Positions 54,601 to 63,128 of a stretch of DNA of 64,000 nucleotides are shown one piece after another. The DNA comes from Corynebacterium occultum (GTDB lineage: Bacteria; Actinomycetota; Actinomycetes; Mycobacteriales; Mycobacteriaceae). The translations under genes were made by a program, and so were the position numbers. Numbering within the stretch: the stretch's first letter is position 1; the number at the start of each line of letters is the position of its first letter. The stretch lies in contig NZ_CP046455.1 of NCBI RefSeq assembly GCF_009734425.1, positions 2,356,001 to 2,420,000 on the forward strand. The letters are read 5' to 3'. A model generated the notes under the pieces. It did not search any database, was not told the origin of the DNA, and saw nothing but the letters and a program-made list of their open reading frames with translations.

Positions 54601-57600
54601 CGATGGTCACGTTGTCGTAGTCGGCGGCGACACCGGCATCCAGGGTGGTGGTCCAGGTGGCGACGCCATCCTTGACCTCCGCCAGGGTGCCACCGGCTGC
54701 CACGCGGGTCAGCTCTGCCATGGCGACCTCGGCATCAGCCTGGGTGACCTGCGGGACAGCGCTGATCACGGCGTCGGCAGGCAGGGTGAAACGGACCTTG
54801 AGTTCGGTGGTGGTGCCGAAGGCGGTGGAACCGGCCAGGGGGACGGTGAGCACCGCGTGCTCGGCGTCCTCGTGCTCCAGCACCGAACCGGTCGGGGCAT
54901 GGGTGGCGGAGTTGCGGTCCTCAGCCAGAACCCATGCCTCCGGGGCACCCAGACGCTGGGTGAAGGAGGTGGCGTGACGGCCGGCCCAGTAAGTGCCGGG
55001 GGCGGAGAGAACCCGCTCGACGACGGTGGACTCCACCTCGACCGGGGCTTCATCGGCGGCCTCGAGACGCGCCACGGAAGCCTGGTTGAAACGTTCCAGC
55101 AGTTCGGCGACCGGCTCATTGGCGCGGGTGATGCCCTCAACGGCGGCGGTACCCGGGATGATGCAGACCTGGTCTGCGGTGTAACGCTCATCATGGGCCT
55201 GCCACAGCGAGTCGGAACGCCACCAGCGACGGATGTCCTTGTCGATGACCGGCACGAAGTTGGCCGGCTTGCCGGGGTTGCGCAGCAGGGTGTTGATGAA
55301 CCAGGAGGCGTCGACGGGGTGCAGCAGCTCGGTGGCTGCGACGGGGTAGTTTTCGACGATGGCCTTGATGGCCTCGGTCGGATCCTGATCAAGGGTCAGG
55401 GAGACCAGCGGGCTGAACTCGCCGTGGTCGACTTCGCTCAGGCGGGCCTCGACGCGGTCGAGCATGGTGGTGAAACGGTTGAACCAGGAGACATCGGTCC
55501 ACGCACCCTTGTGGGGGCCGGAGAGTTCCAGGTAGCGCTCCAGCCACTGCTGGTAGGTGAACTCCTCGAGCTCACCGAAGTAGGGCTTGGCGGTCTTGGC
55601 GATCGCCTCGATGATCTCCTGGCGGCGGGCGGCCACGGCAGCCTCATCGCCGGCGACCTCATCAAGCAGGCGACCGGCCTTGGCGAAGGAGTTGTCGATC
55701 TCATGGAGGTCCGCACCGAGCTGGGAACGGCCGGAAGCCATGCCCTCTGCGGCCTCACCGGCACCGACCCAGCCCTCGATGCCCTTGGTCTCAACCAGGG
55801 CACGCTTGACGTCCTCGGAGGCGGTGGACTCCTTGGTTGCCATGGCGGCGGTGCCGATCATGATGGCGTCGACCGGCATGGCGGGCAGGCCATGGGTCTG
55901 CGACCAGGAACCGGTGATGTAGTCGGCGGCCCGCTCCGGGGTGCCGATGCCGCCACCGACCGCCAGGATGACGTTCTGGCGGGCACGGATCTCGGCGTAG
56001 GTGGCGATCAGCAGCTCATCCAGGTCCTCCCAGGAGTGGTGGCCACCGGCCTTACCGCCCTCGACCTGGGCGATGATCGGGATCTCCGGAACCGCATCAG
56101 CCAGCTTCAGGACGTTGCGGACGTGCTTGACCGCACCCGGCTTGAAGGAGATCCAGGGGAAACCGGCGTCGCGCAGTTCCTTGACCAGGGTCACGGCCTC
56201 CTCGTGGGAGGGCATGCCGGCGGAGATGACGATGCCGTCGATCGGGGCGCCGTTGGCGCGGGCCTTGGGCACCAGTCGCTTACCCTCGACATGCATGCGC
56301 CACAGCTCGGGGTTGAGGAACATGGTGTTGAACTGGGCGTTGACGCCCGGGTCCAGCATCTCGGTCAGACGGTTGAGGTTCTCCTCGAGGATGGCCGGGG
56401 TGACCTGGCCACCACCGGCGAGCTCAGCCCAGTTGCCGGCGTTGGCGGCAGCCGCGACGATCCCCGGATCAACGGTGGTCGGGGTCATGCCGGCGAGCAT
56501 CATCGGCGAGTAGCCGGTCAGCTCGGAGAAGCGGGTGACCAGACGGATCTGGCCATCGCGCTCCTCGATGCGGGGGGCGAAATCGGTGAAGTCGGCGGGC
56601 AGCTCGGGTGCGAGGCCGGCGTCGAAAAGCTTCGCCTGGCCCTCGGTGTCACAGACGACGAGGGTGCCGACACCCTGGCCGGCGACGATGCGGGCGCTCA
56701 GCGGGTCAACACCGCCATCCGGGCCCAGATCCAGGATCCAGCGGGCACCGGCCTCAGTGGCGGAGGAGACCTCGGCCGGCCAGTCCACGAAGGAGGTCAG
56801 GACCTTCTCGGCGAGGAAACGGGCGAGCTCGGTGTCCAGACCGGCAGTGGTGGCCCAGGTGACGGTCTGCTCCACTGCGGCAGCCATGGCCGGGTGGTGG
56901 AAGGCGGTCTGCACCTTCAGGGGGGAGAACTTCGGGGCGAAGGGCTGGCCGCCCTTCTTCTTCTCCTCGATGGCCTTGGCGTCCTTGGCGGCGAACTTCT
57001 TCAGCAGGCCGATGACATTCTCATTGTCATGGGGGCGGCCGACCAGGACGAATGCCTCACGGTCATTGCGCAGGCCGACGACCGGGCGGATCTCCTCCGG
57101 CACCTCGGCGCAGGCGGCGTTGATGGCCATCTGCAGCTGCTCACGGGTGATGCCGGAGATGGCGATCATCGGGGCGGCCTCACCCTGCTGGATCAGGCCG
57201 GTGATGCGGGAGGTGCGGGTGATGGCGGCACCGATGAGCTCGGCGATGGCCAGGATATCGGCGGCGGAACCGCGCTCCTGGGCCCAGGCGGCACCCAGGA
57301 TGCCCTGGGAGTGGCCGATGGCGGCGACTGCCTGCGTCAGCTCCAGGCCCTGGCGCTTGAGGGACTCGCCGGTGGCGAGCTGGGAGGTGAAGATACCGGG
57401 GACGCTGATGGCGGCCTGGGCGGTGTCGAAGCCCGGGTCCGCTTCCTCGCGTGCCCAGGTGACGGGATCGAAACCGTGGGGGCGGGTGCCAGCCAGTTCA
57501 TCGGCGACGGTGTCAAGCTTCTGAGCTGCCTCCTCAACCACAGCTGCGACAGTGGAGCCGCTGCCGGCAGCGACTGCGGCACGCAGTGTCTTCAGCCAGT

Positions 57601-57694
57601 CATAACCCTGGCCGGCGAAGGCCAGTGCGAAAGGCTCGCTGTCGAAGCGGTTGATCAGGCGGTCCAGCCCGAGGTTGGTGCTGTATTCGGTCAC
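48608..57694 (-). CDS. fas: Type I fatty acid synthase
   Basis: A 3,028-residue cytosolic megasynthase making acyl-CoAs from acetyl- and malonyl-CoA. Domains in order: acyltransferase (nucleophile in GHSQGILGAAW, about residue 128); FMN-dependent enoyl reductase (MLAGMTPTTVDPG at 405 and GGKAGGHHSWED at 548); MaoC-type dehydratase (RNPIHVSDVAAGLAG at about 1190); malonyl/palmitoyl transferase (FFAGHSVGEYNAL, about 1405); an Ala/Pro-rich linker (about 1710-1745); carrier domain with the phosphopantetheine serine in EGVSSRRNQ (about 1778); ketoreductase (VVTGASPNS, about 2076); ketosynthase (VAACATAAVSVE Cys at about 2669, THAKGGAAAF). No phosphopantetheinyl transferase domain is present. GTG start at 57694 (VTEYSTNLG) with AGGAG upstream; ATG at 57727 is an alternative. 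Confidence 0.95.
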   Translation of the reverse strand: MTEYSTNLGLDRLINRFDSEPFALAFAGQGYDWLKTLRAAVAAGSGSTVAAVVEEAAQKLDTVADELAGTRPHGFDPVTWAREEADPGFDTAQAAISVPGIFTSQLATGESLKRQGLELTQAVAAIGHSQGILGAAWAQERGSAADILAIAELIGAAITRTSRITGLIQQGEAAPMIAISGITREQLQMAINAACAEVPEEIRPVVGLRNDREAFVLVGRPHDNENVIGLLKKFAAKDAKAIEEKKKGGQPFAPKFSPLKVQTAFHHPAMAAAVEQTVTWATTAGLDTELARFLAEKVLTSFVDWPAEVSSATEAGARWILDLGPDGGVDPLSARIVAGQGVGTLVVCDTEGQAKLFDAGLAPELPADFTDFAPRIEERDGQIRLVTRFSELTGYSPMMLAGMTPTTVDPGIVAAAANAGNWAELAGGGQVTPAILEENLNRLTEMLDPGVNAQFNTMFLNPELWRMHVEGKRLVPKARANGAPIDGIVISAGMPSHEEAVTLVKELRDAGFPWISFKPGAVKHVRNVLKLADAVPEIPIIAQVEGGKAGGHHSWEDLDELLIATYAEIRARQNVILAVGGGIGTPERAADYITGSWSQTHGLPAMPVDAIMIGTAAMATKESTASEDVKRALVETKGIEGWVGAGEAAEGMASGRSQLGADLHEIDNSFAKAGRLLDEVAGDEAAVAARRQEIIEAIAKTAKPYFGELEEFTYQQWLERYLELSGPHKGAWTDVSWFNRFTTMLDRVEARLSEVDHGEFSPLVSLTLDQDPTEAIKAIVENYPVAATELLHPVDASWFINTLLRNPGKPANFVPVIDKDIRRWWRSDSLWQAHDERYTADQVCIIPGTAAVEGITRANEPVAELLERFNQASVARLEAADEAPVEVESTVVERVLSAPGTYWAGRHATSFTQRLGAPEAWVLAEDRNSATHAPTGSVLEHEDAEHAVLTVPLAGSTAFGTTTELKVRFTLPADAVISAVPQVTQADAEVAMAELTRVAAGGTLAEVKDGVATWTTTLDAGVAADYDNVTIGHLPSSITARQTAPDVLVGRAWPAVFAAVNSAIVPGTDSASVVEGMLSLVHLEHHITMLDELPNLNNGPVELKVTATADEVADTDMGRLVVVRAKIAVGRSQLATLSERFAIAGRKGDSVARTNTSALPSVVDTPRSFRAYAKVTAPSSMRPFAVVSGDRNPIHVSDVAAGLAGLPGVIVHGMWTSAIGELIAAGGFSEEETGTTAPGEVVEYTATMLAPVLPGEVIEFTVERGGVDDRPGRGEVRSVTAAVNGNLVLTATAVMAAPKTFYAFPGQGIQSQGMGMDSRASSAAARDAWDRADRHTRQKLGFSVLEIVQNNPTEVWVNGERFHHPDGVLFLTQFTQVAMATLGVAQVAEMAESSALNQRAFFAGHSVGEYNALAAYSGVLTLESVVEIVYRRGLTMHRLVERDEKGNSNYGLGALRPHKIGIRVNDVAAKEVHDFINQVAEASGEFLEIVNHNLLGKQYAIAGTRKGLAALAAEAEKRGPGQRALVMIPGIDVPFHSSHLRDGVDDFRQHLDSLLPHEFDLDVLLGRYIPNLVARPFELSRDFIEDMLKVAESPLLRDILDNFKERSQDELALARVLLIELLAWQFASPVRWIETQDLLIRSVENGGLGVERFVEVGVGAAPTLANMMGGTLALPKYHDADIEVLNVERDRSTVFATDEIVREVVEEAAPVADEAPAAVAAPAPTETAAPTPAPAAGGARPADIEFTPSDATEMLIAIWTKVRPDQMGATDSIETLVEGVSSRRNQLLLDLGVEFGLGAIDGAADAELGDLKVTVSKMAKGYKAFGPVLGDSAADALRRITGPTGKKPNYIAERVTGTWELGQGWANHVVAEVVIGSREGASLRGGDLASLAPASPGSAAELDQLIDAAVQAVAAKQGVGVSLPSAGGAAGGVVDSAALGEFAEQVTGKAGVLAETARTILSQLGLDTVDYAEDLEDEDADNALYDLVSRELGSDWPRQVAPSFDAERAVLIDDRWASAREDLSRIALGELDAADVDVSGAGEAVAKQAEYLGLKELAAAAREVPELEYTEDVAVVTGASPNSIAAAVTEELLAGGATVVVTTSNLNHKRLSFYKELYATSARGKAALWIVPANLSSYTDLDAVIEWIGAEQSATVNGQRKVTKPALIPSLLFPFAAPRVQGTLADAGPQAESQMRLLLWAVERLISGLSTLGGDINVDHRLHVVLPGSPNRGRFGGDGAYGESKAALDAVVTRWHAETVWGERTSLVHALIGWVRGTGLMGGNDPMVEAVEAKGVRTYATNEIAELLVSQATTEVRAEAAQSPVTVDFTGGLGEADINLADMAREAAEQAAAATVEEVEAPRSIVALPTPYRRLPVTTPEFSGQVTQDLEDMIVIVGVGELGPLGSARTRFDAELNGELSAAGVTELAWTMGLIHWDTDPKPGWYDAEDNEVPEEEIYERFHEEVMAKVGVRRYHDDFGMVNNLAPELTTVYLDRDLTFNVSDKATAKTFVDSEPDNTSAYFDAEAGEWTVVRHAGSAIRVPRRMAMSRFVGGQIPEGFDPAVYGIPADMIDNLDRLALWNLVCTVDAFLSSGFTPAELLSELHPARVSSTQGTGMGGVESMRSLYIDGLLAEPRANDILQEALPNVVAAHVMQSYVGGYGQMIHPVAACATAAVSVEEAMDKIRVGKADFVVAGGLDDLSIEGITGFGDMAATADSAELEGKGVEHRFFSRANDRRRAGFIESEGGGTILVARASLAADLGLPVLGVLGFAESFADGAHTSIPAPGLGALSAARGGMDSRLAQSLAAVGVGVNEISIISKHDTSTNANDPNESDLHERIAASMGRAEGNPLYVISQKTLTGHAKGGAAAFQMAGLLQVLRTGQVPANRSLDCVDPVLARHEHLVWLRKPLDLSAKAPKAGLITSLGFGHVSALVALVHQGAFVEALRQARGEDAVQTWQERAGQREDAGLRRILSGMIGQAALYERPADRNLGGTGDAVKEREAAVLLDADARLKDGTLRTGDELK

Positions 57695-57735
57695 GTGAAG
57701 CTCGCTCCTGTGTTTCCTACGTTTCATGACTAACC

Positions 57736-57755
57736 CAGGGCACAATTCTGCCCTG
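57736..57755 (-). promoter_or_regulatory. Inverted repeat in the fas leader, candidate operator
   Basis: CAGGGCA (57736-57742) and TGCCCTG (57749-57755) with a six-base spacer, about 45 bases before the fas start. Its place between promoter and start suits a repressor such as the nearby FasR-like protein, but I did not match it to a known FasR consensus. Confidence 0.4.
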
Positions 57756-57931
57756 AAGTTTCGTCTGCCAAATATGCCACAAAATCATGAGGAAAGCGTC
57801 ATCTTTTGAGTGCGGCGAAGACGTGTCGCTGGCACTTGAGGGGTGTTTTTCGAGGCTGGGATGAGGGGCCTGAAGTGGGGATGTAACACTTTCGCGCCCC
57901 ACCCCGGTGAGACTTTTCGCAGGCTGGGCGC
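57756..57931. other. Upstream region of fas
   Basis: AT-richer than the neighbouring genes; probably holds the fas promoter. On the minus strand a TTGTGG (57775-57780) is a possible -35. No gene seen. Confidence 0.3.
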
Positions 57932-58129
57932 TTAAGCCAGAAGGTCCCTGACCATATTGATAGTCTCCCCAAGTGAACTGTGGGATTTTCCACTGTCCGG
58001 GTAACTAGGGACAAGTATCACACCGTCGCTGGGGAGAAATTCCTGACAGGCATGGTCTGGTTCCACCTCGGCAATGGGTAATCCGCCCGTTTCCTCGAAC
58101 CAGCCATCGACGTAGCGCGAGATACTCAT
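57932..58129 (-). CDS. Small hypothetical protein (65 residues)
   Basis: A 65-residue acidic frame, MSISRYVDGWFEETGG...MVRDLLA. Nothing is recognised in it. Support comes from the promoter: TATCCT lies seven bases before the ATG (complement of 58137-58142), a leaderless arrangement seen for several genes here, and the composition looks protein-like. No ribosome site is present. It lies between tRNA-Leu and fas. Confidence 0.42.
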   Translation of the reverse strand: MSISRYVDGWFEETGGLPIAEVEPDHACQEFLPSDGVILVPSYPDSGKSHSSLGETINMVRDLLA

Positions 58130-58202
58130 GGGGCCAAGGATAGCTGGAGCGGCGGTTCAGGAGTGACTGCTTCAGCGAGCGCGGTGACTCCCCCATTCCA
58201 AT

Positions 58203-58247
58203 GAATCAACCCCGGTAGTTCAGATCATGAACTACCGGGGTTGATTC
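58203..58247. terminator. 20-bp perfect stem next to tRNA-Leu
   Basis: The 20 bases at 58203-58222 are exactly complementary to 58228-58247 (five-base loop GATCA). On the minus strand it lies six bases after the tRNA-Leu 3' end. There is no U-tract, so it may stop transcription without one or act as an RNA-processing hairpin. Confidence 0.6.
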
Positions 58248-58252
58248 TTCGG

Positions 58253-58334
<82 letters not shown>

Positions 58335-58412
58335 TTAACGGAGAAAAGTGTACTTGGTCACCACCGTGATAGGCGAATCCGCTTTTCGGGGGTGCTTGGG
58401 TATCCTATGGGG

Positions 58413-58856
58413 GTGAGCGAAAACAACGGTAACCTCAGGGAAAGAAAGAAGGTGCGGGTCTCCCACATCGTCTTTCTCGGGATCGCTGTGGTCGCCTGCG
58501 TCTCTCTGGCATATTGGCAGTGGACAAGATTTCAGGCGGGTTCGGGTACCTTCCAGAACCTCGGCTACGCCTTCCAGTGGCCGCTCTTCGGTGGCTTCTT
58601 CGTCATCGCGTACCGCCTGTGGCTGAAGTACGAGAATGAGCTGATCGATGCCCAGAATGAGGCCGGTGACATGGACACCCTCTATGAAGCTGACAAGCTG
58701 ATCTTCGAGGATAAGACCACCGAGATCGACGAGGATTTCCTCCCGCCGCGTCCCACCATCGATGTGGACACCTTCAACGCACTCAACACCCCGCGCCGTG
58801 GCGCGGTAGACGGTACTGACATCGCCGCCGCGAACGGCCCTAAGGAAAGCAACTGA
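58413..58856 (+). CDS. Small membrane protein, LprD-like (Rv1343c position)
   Basis: A 147-residue protein. Two hydrophobic helices (VSHIVFLGIAVVACVSLAYW and YAFQWPLFGGFFVIAYRLWL) are followed by a long acidic, proline-containing cytoplasmic tail. The motif FQNLGYAFQWPLFGGF resembles mycobacterial LprD as I recall it, but no lipobox is obvious. TATCCT at 58401-58406 precedes the GTG at 58413 by six bases (ATG at 58407 is also in frame), suggesting a leaderless start. Its stop overlaps the next gene by one base (TGATG), so the two are coupled. Function unknown. Confidence 0.8.
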   Translation: MSENNGNLRERKKVRVSHIVFLGIAVVACVSLAYWQWTRFQAGSGTFQNLGYAFQWPLFGGFFVIAYRLWLKYENELIDAQNEAGDMDTLYEADKLIFEDKTTEIDEDFLPPRPTIDVDTFNALNTPRRGAVDGTDIAAANGPKESN

Positions 58857-59230
58857 TGACCCAACAGTCCACCGCCACCACCCCGAAGATCCATCCGGAG
58901 CGTAAGAAGCGGGTGCGTCTGGCACTGAATCTTTTCTCCGGCACCGCCTGGATCACCGGTGTCTTCCTGATTCTGCTGGTCGTGGAGATGGTAATGAAGT
59001 ACATCCTGAAAATGGAGCTGCCCAGCTGGGCCACATTCATTCCAATCGCTCATGGCTGGGTCTACATGCTCTTTTTACTGAGCACCCTCAACCTGGGCTT
59101 GAAGGCCCGGTGGGATCCGAAACGCTGGTTCACCACCGCGATCGCAGGTGTGGTTCCCCTACTCTCCTTCTACGTGGAGAAGAAGCGCCGCCAGGAAGTC
59201 AACGAGAAGTTCCAGCTCAACCAGGCTTAA
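58856..59230 (+). CDS. DUF3817 membrane protein
   Basis: A 124-residue protein with three hydrophobic helices. The core LNLFSGTAWITGVFLILLV...HGWVYMLFLLSTLNLGLK and a C-terminal FYVEKKRRQEV are typical of DUF3817 (Rv1342c-like). Function unknown; the family is conserved in actinobacteria, often beside the rdgB-rph-murI block as here. Coupled to the LprD-like gene by a one-base stop/start overlap. Confidence 0.87.
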   Translation: MTQQSTATTPKIHPERKKRVRLALNLFSGTAWITGVFLILLVVEMVMKYILKMELPSWATFIPIAHGWVYMLFLLSTLNLGLKARWDPKRWFTTAIAGVVPLLSFYVEKKRRQEVNEKFQLNQA

Positions 59231-59235
59231 AGAAG

Positions 59236-59277
59236 AAGGCCAGGTGTGGCACGGTTAATCCCGGCCCACCTGGCCTT
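59236..59277. terminator. Bidirectional terminator between the DUF3817 gene and rdgB
   Basis: AAGGCCAGGTG (59236-59246) pairs with CACCTGGCCTT (59267-59277). T-runs follow on both strands (CCTTTGA; CCTTCTTCTTT). Confidence 0.8.
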
Positions 59278-59282
59278 TGACG

Positions 59283-59905
59283 TCAGCGGGAAGCCAACTT
59301 CTCGATCGTGAACACCAGCTGCTCCAATGCCTTCCCACGGTGGGAGAGCGCATCCTTTTCCGCAGCGCTCAACTGGGCCGAGGAACGGCCCTGCCCGGTG
59401 CCCCGGGACTCCTCCGCAGGCACGAAGAGGGGGTCATAGCCGAAACCGTTCTCGCCGAGCTCTGCACGCAGCAGGTGGCCCCGCCACTGTCCTTCCGCCA
59501 TGTGTTCCTCCCCTTCCGGGGTGACCAGGGCGCAGACCGAGACGAAGGCCGCGCCGCGGCGTTCATCCGGGACGTCACCCAGCTGGGCGAGCAGCAGTTC
59601 ATTATTGGCCTGGTCATCACCGTGGCGACCGGACCAGCGGGCGGAGAGCACACCGGGCATGCCGTTCAGCTCATCCACCGCCAGACCGGAATCATCGGCG
59701 ATGGTGACCAGACCGGTGGCGGCGGCACCGGCCCGGGCCTTGATCAGGGCGTTGTCCGCGAAGGTGCGGCCATTTTCCACCGGCTCGGGATAGCTGGGGG
59801 CGTCGGCAAGCCGCAGCAGCTCCACCCCGGTGATGCCGGCGGCATCGAGGATGCGCTGCAGTTCGCCCAGTTTCTTGGCGTTATTGGAGGCGACCAGCAG
59901 CTGCA

Positions 59906-59906
<1 letters not shown>
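59283..59906 (-). CDS. rdgB: Non-canonical purine NTP pyrophosphatase (RdgB/HAM1)
   Basis: A 207-residue house-cleaning enzyme hydrolysing dITP and XTP to monophosphates. Motifs: LLVASNNAKKLGELQRIL, TIADDSGLAVDELNGMPGVLSARWSG (substrate and metal site), GFGYDPLFVPAEE and a late SHRGKALEQL. Its start overlaps the rph stop by one base (TGATG), so the two are co-translated. A copy of the dispersed word (59,796-59,811) is inside the gene and encodes Leu-Ala-Asp-Ala-Pro with a CTT leucine codon. Confidence 0.94.
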
Positions 59907-60652
<746 letters not shown>

Positions 60653-60707
60653 GGCTGTCAGCTTAGTGGCAGTAGCCGACACTGCCCCGCACCGCCAGGG
60701 GCACAAG

Positions 60708-60723
60708 GGGGGCGTCGTTAAGC
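60708..60723 (+). repeat. Intergenic copy of the dispersed word
   Basis: GGGGGCGTCGTTAAGC between the rph start and the phosphodiesterase stop. A small TGCCCC/GGGGCA hairpin precedes it. Confidence 0.6.
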
Positions 60724-60731
60724 GCGCGGAC

Positions 60732-61499
60732 CTAGAAATCGATCTCCATGCCGGCGGGACCGAGCTCGATGGGGCCGTCAAATTCCTTGCGGGCGGAACG
60801 CAGCGCACCCTCCGGGTCACCCCAGGGCGGGATGTGGACCAGCACCAGCTTCTTCACCCCGGCCAGCCGGGCGATACGGCCGGCCTCCGCGCCACACATG
60901 TGCATCTGCGGGGGCTGCGGTTGGGTGCCATCACCCCAGGTCGCCTCGCAGAGGAAGACATCGGCGTCGCGGGCGCAGTCGATGAGGGTGTCGGTGTAGC
61001 CGCTGTCACCGGAGTAGGCCAACACCTTATTGGTGGTGTGCTCGACGATGCGGAAACCGAAGGCCTCGATGGGGTGCACCACCGGATAGGGGGTAATGCT
61101 CACCCGGTCAAGGATCTCGGTGCGGCCCTGCTCCCAGGCGCTGAAGGCGAAGGTGTCGGAGAAATCATCGACGTCCTCCGGATCATCGGCGCTGAGCCGG
61201 CCGAGCCGCTTCGGGGAGTCGGCGGGGCCGAAGAAGAGTTTGCGTCCATCCGCCGCACTGGTGGGGTGAAACCGTCGCCAGACCAGGAGGGAGGGGAAAT
61301 CCAGACAATGATCGGCGTGGAGGTGGGAGATCACCAGGTGACAATCGGTGGGATCCTGCAGCTGTTGCAGACCGGCCAGCGTGCCGGGGCCGATGTCGAT
61401 GAGAATGGAAGGGGCATTATCCACGGAAAGCAGATACCCGGAGGCCGGGTTATCCGGGGCGCCCACACTTCCGGAGCTGCCGATGATGGTCAACTTCAT
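60732..61499 (-). CDS. Metallo-beta-lactamase-fold phosphodiesterase (Rv1339-like)
   Basis: A 255-residue protein. The metal site is [13 protein letters not shown] (HxHxDH), with later ligands in YSGDSGYTD and a C-terminal histidine in [11 protein letters not shown]. In mycobacteria the orthologue Rv1339 is reported as an atypical class II cAMP phosphodiesterase, and the C. glutamicum enzyme CpdA is thought related; assignment here is by position between murI and rph and by motif. The strong ATG at 61499 begins [15 protein letters not shown]. Confidence 0.87.
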   Translation of the reverse strand: MKLTIIGSSGSVGAPDNPASGYLLSVDNAPSILIDIGPGTLAGLQQLQDPTDCHLVISHLHADHCLDFPSLLVWRRFHPTSAADGRKLFFGPADSPKRLGRLSADDPEDVDDFSDTFAFSAWEQGRTEILDRVSITPYPVVHPIEAFGFRIVEHTTNKVLAYSGDSGYTDTLIDCARDADVFLCEATWGDGTQPQPPQMHMCGAEAGRIARLAGVKKLVLVHIPPWGDPEGALRSARKEFDGPIELGPAGMEIDF

Positions 61500-61608
61500 G
61501 CGCCCACTTTGCCACGAATTTTCACTTTTCTCGACCGAAACGCAGCAAAAGGAGACCGGAAATTCAGGTGCCCGTCATCTTGGGTCCCATCACACCCCCT
61601 GCCGGGGC

Positions 61609-62457
61609 TCAGCGGACCGGGGATTTCACGGCATGATCCACGCCGGGGCCCAGGAATCGGGTGGCCAGCTTCTCGAACACCGCCGGATCCCCGGTGGACT
61701 CGAACACCCTGCTGGGCCCCTCTTCCCGGGGTTCGGCGAGCAGGTCGCGGAGGCTGAGTTCCCGCAGCACATCCTTTGCGGATTCCTCAGCGGAGGACAC
61801 CAGGGTGACGTTATCGCCGATCGCCAGCTGGATCACACCGGACAGCAGGGGGTAGTGGGTGCAGCCCAGCACCAGGGTGTCCACCCCGGCCGCCTGCAGG
61901 GGCTCCACATAGGCCTCCGCCACCCCGAGGATCTGGCGGCCGGAGGTGACACCTCGCTCCACGAAGTCCACGAAGCTGGGGCAGGCCCGGGCGTGCACCT
62001 GGACATGGGGGTTGGCGGCGAACATGTCCTGGTAGGCCCCGGACTTGATGGTGCCCTCCGTGCCGATCACCCCGATCCTGCCGTTGCGGGTGGTGGCCAC
62101 CGCGCGACGCACCGCCGGCTGGATCACCTCGACCACGGGCACCTCATAACGTTCCCGGGCGTCCCGCAGGAAGGCGGCGGAGGCGGTGTTGCAGGCGATC
62201 ACCAGCATCTTGCAGCCCCGTTCGACCAGCTCATCGGCGATCCGGGTGGCGTGCGCCCTGACCTCGGCGATGGGCAGGGGGCCATAGGGCCCGTTCGCGG
62301 TGTCACCGAGGTAGATGATCGACTCGTGGGGCAGCTGGTCCATGATGGTGCGTGCCACGGTCAGTCCACCGACCCCGGAGTCGAAGATGCCGATCGGCGC
62401 CTCCGGCTCAACCGGGGTACCGGCCCCCAGACCAGGTGGGTACAGCCCCTCAGGCAC
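61609..62457 (-). CDS. murI: Glutamate racemase
   Basis: A 282-residue enzyme giving D-glutamate for peptidoglycan. The two catalytic cysteines are in [12 protein letters not shown] and [12 protein letters not shown]; the N-terminal [15 protein letters not shown] and [11 protein letters not shown] are family signatures. GTG start at 62457, inside the 3' end of the MarR gene (eight-base overlap), with AGGAAGG upstream; the longer frame before it belongs to the MarR sequence. Co-transcription with the MarR gene is likely. Confidence 0.94.
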   Translation of the reverse strand: MPEGLYPPGLGAGTPVEPEAPIGIFDSGVGGLTVARTIMDQLPHESIIYLGDTANGPYGPLPIAEVRAHATRIADELVERGCKMLVIACNTASAAFLRDARERYEVPVVEVIQPAVRRAVATTRNGRIGVIGTEGTIKSGAYQDMFAANPHVQVHARACPSFVDFVERGVTSGRQILGVAEAYVEPLQAAGVDTLVLGCTHYPLLSGVIQLAIGDNVTLVSSAEESAKDVLRELSLRDLLAEPREEGPSRVFESTGDPAVFEKLATRFLGPGVDHAVKSPVR

Positions 62458-62929
62458 GGGCCTTCCTCGGTGGGTCGAGGGCATCGACGATCTTGCCGGC
62501 GATGTTGTTGAGCTGGGCAACCTCTTCCGCATTGAGGGTGTCGAAGATACGGCTGCGAACCTCGGCGACATGCCCCGGGGCGGCGGCCTGCACCAGCTCC
62601 CAGCCGGAGTCGGTCAGCTCCGCCAGGGTGGAGCGGCCGTCATCCGGGTCGGGGATGCGCTGCACCCAGCCCTGTTTCTCCAAGCGGGTGACCACCCGGG
62701 AGAGATGGGAGAGGGTCATGTCCGACACCGACGCCAATTCGCTCATCCGCAGCTTCTTCTCCGGCGCCATGGAGATCTGCGCCAAGGCGAAATAATCATA
62801 GTGGCTGATTCCGAAATCTTCCTTGAGCTGCGCATCAAGGCGGTTCGGCAGCCAGACATGCAGCGACCAGACATTCAGCCAGGCCGCCGCCTCAACCTCG
62901 TTTAACCACTTCACCGGTTCCTCACTCAT
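62450..62929 (-). CDS. MarR-family regulator
   Basis: A 159-residue winged-helix regulator. The DNA-binding core has [29 protein letters not shown] and a wing [16 protein letters not shown]. The N-terminal helices ([19 protein letters not shown]) should form the dimer interface. TATGAT lies eight bases before the ATG (complement of 62938-62943). It overlaps murI and is divergent from the aldo/keto reductase gene, which it may control; a TCGAAT-N6-ATTCGA inverted repeat at 63009-63026 in the gap is a candidate operator. Confidence 0.9.
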   Translation of the reverse strand: MSEEPVKWLNEVEAAAWLNVWSLHVWLPNRLDAQLKEDFGISHYDYFALAQISMAPEKKLRMSELASVSDMTLSHLSRVVTRLEKQGWVQRIPDPDDGRSTLAELTDSGWELVQAAAPGHVAEVRSRIFDTLNAEEVAQLNNIAGKIVDALDPPRKARA

Positions 62930-63048
62930 ATCTGGGCATCATATCCGCTCAGGTGGGATGTGCCGCATTTTCCCGCCGTGTTCCCGGCATGTCCGCCGCA
63001 TAAAGGCTTCGAATCCCCGAATTCGAGCACCCCGACCCGAGAATTTAG

Positions 63049-63077
63049 TTGCAGCGTCAAGTGTTTCGGGTTATGCT
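63049..63077 (+). promoter_or_regulatory. Promoter of the aldo/keto reductase gene
   Basis: TTGCAG (63049-63054), a 17-base spacer and TATGCT (63072-63077), 52 bases before the ATG. A TCGAAT-N6-ATTCGA repeat at 63009-63026 lies just upstream. Confidence 0.6.
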
Positions 63078-63128
63078 ATTTCAGTGTAATCAAGAACCCA
63101 TGACCAACCTGAGGAGACTTTCGCCCCC

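Noticed and set aside
48875..57733. A 2,952-codon open frame on the plus strand, antisense to nearly all of fas
   Set aside because: Its translation is a low-complexity Gly/Asp/His/Gln-rich mirror of FAS codons. It has no domain, and arises from the strong GC bias at third codon positions of the real gene.
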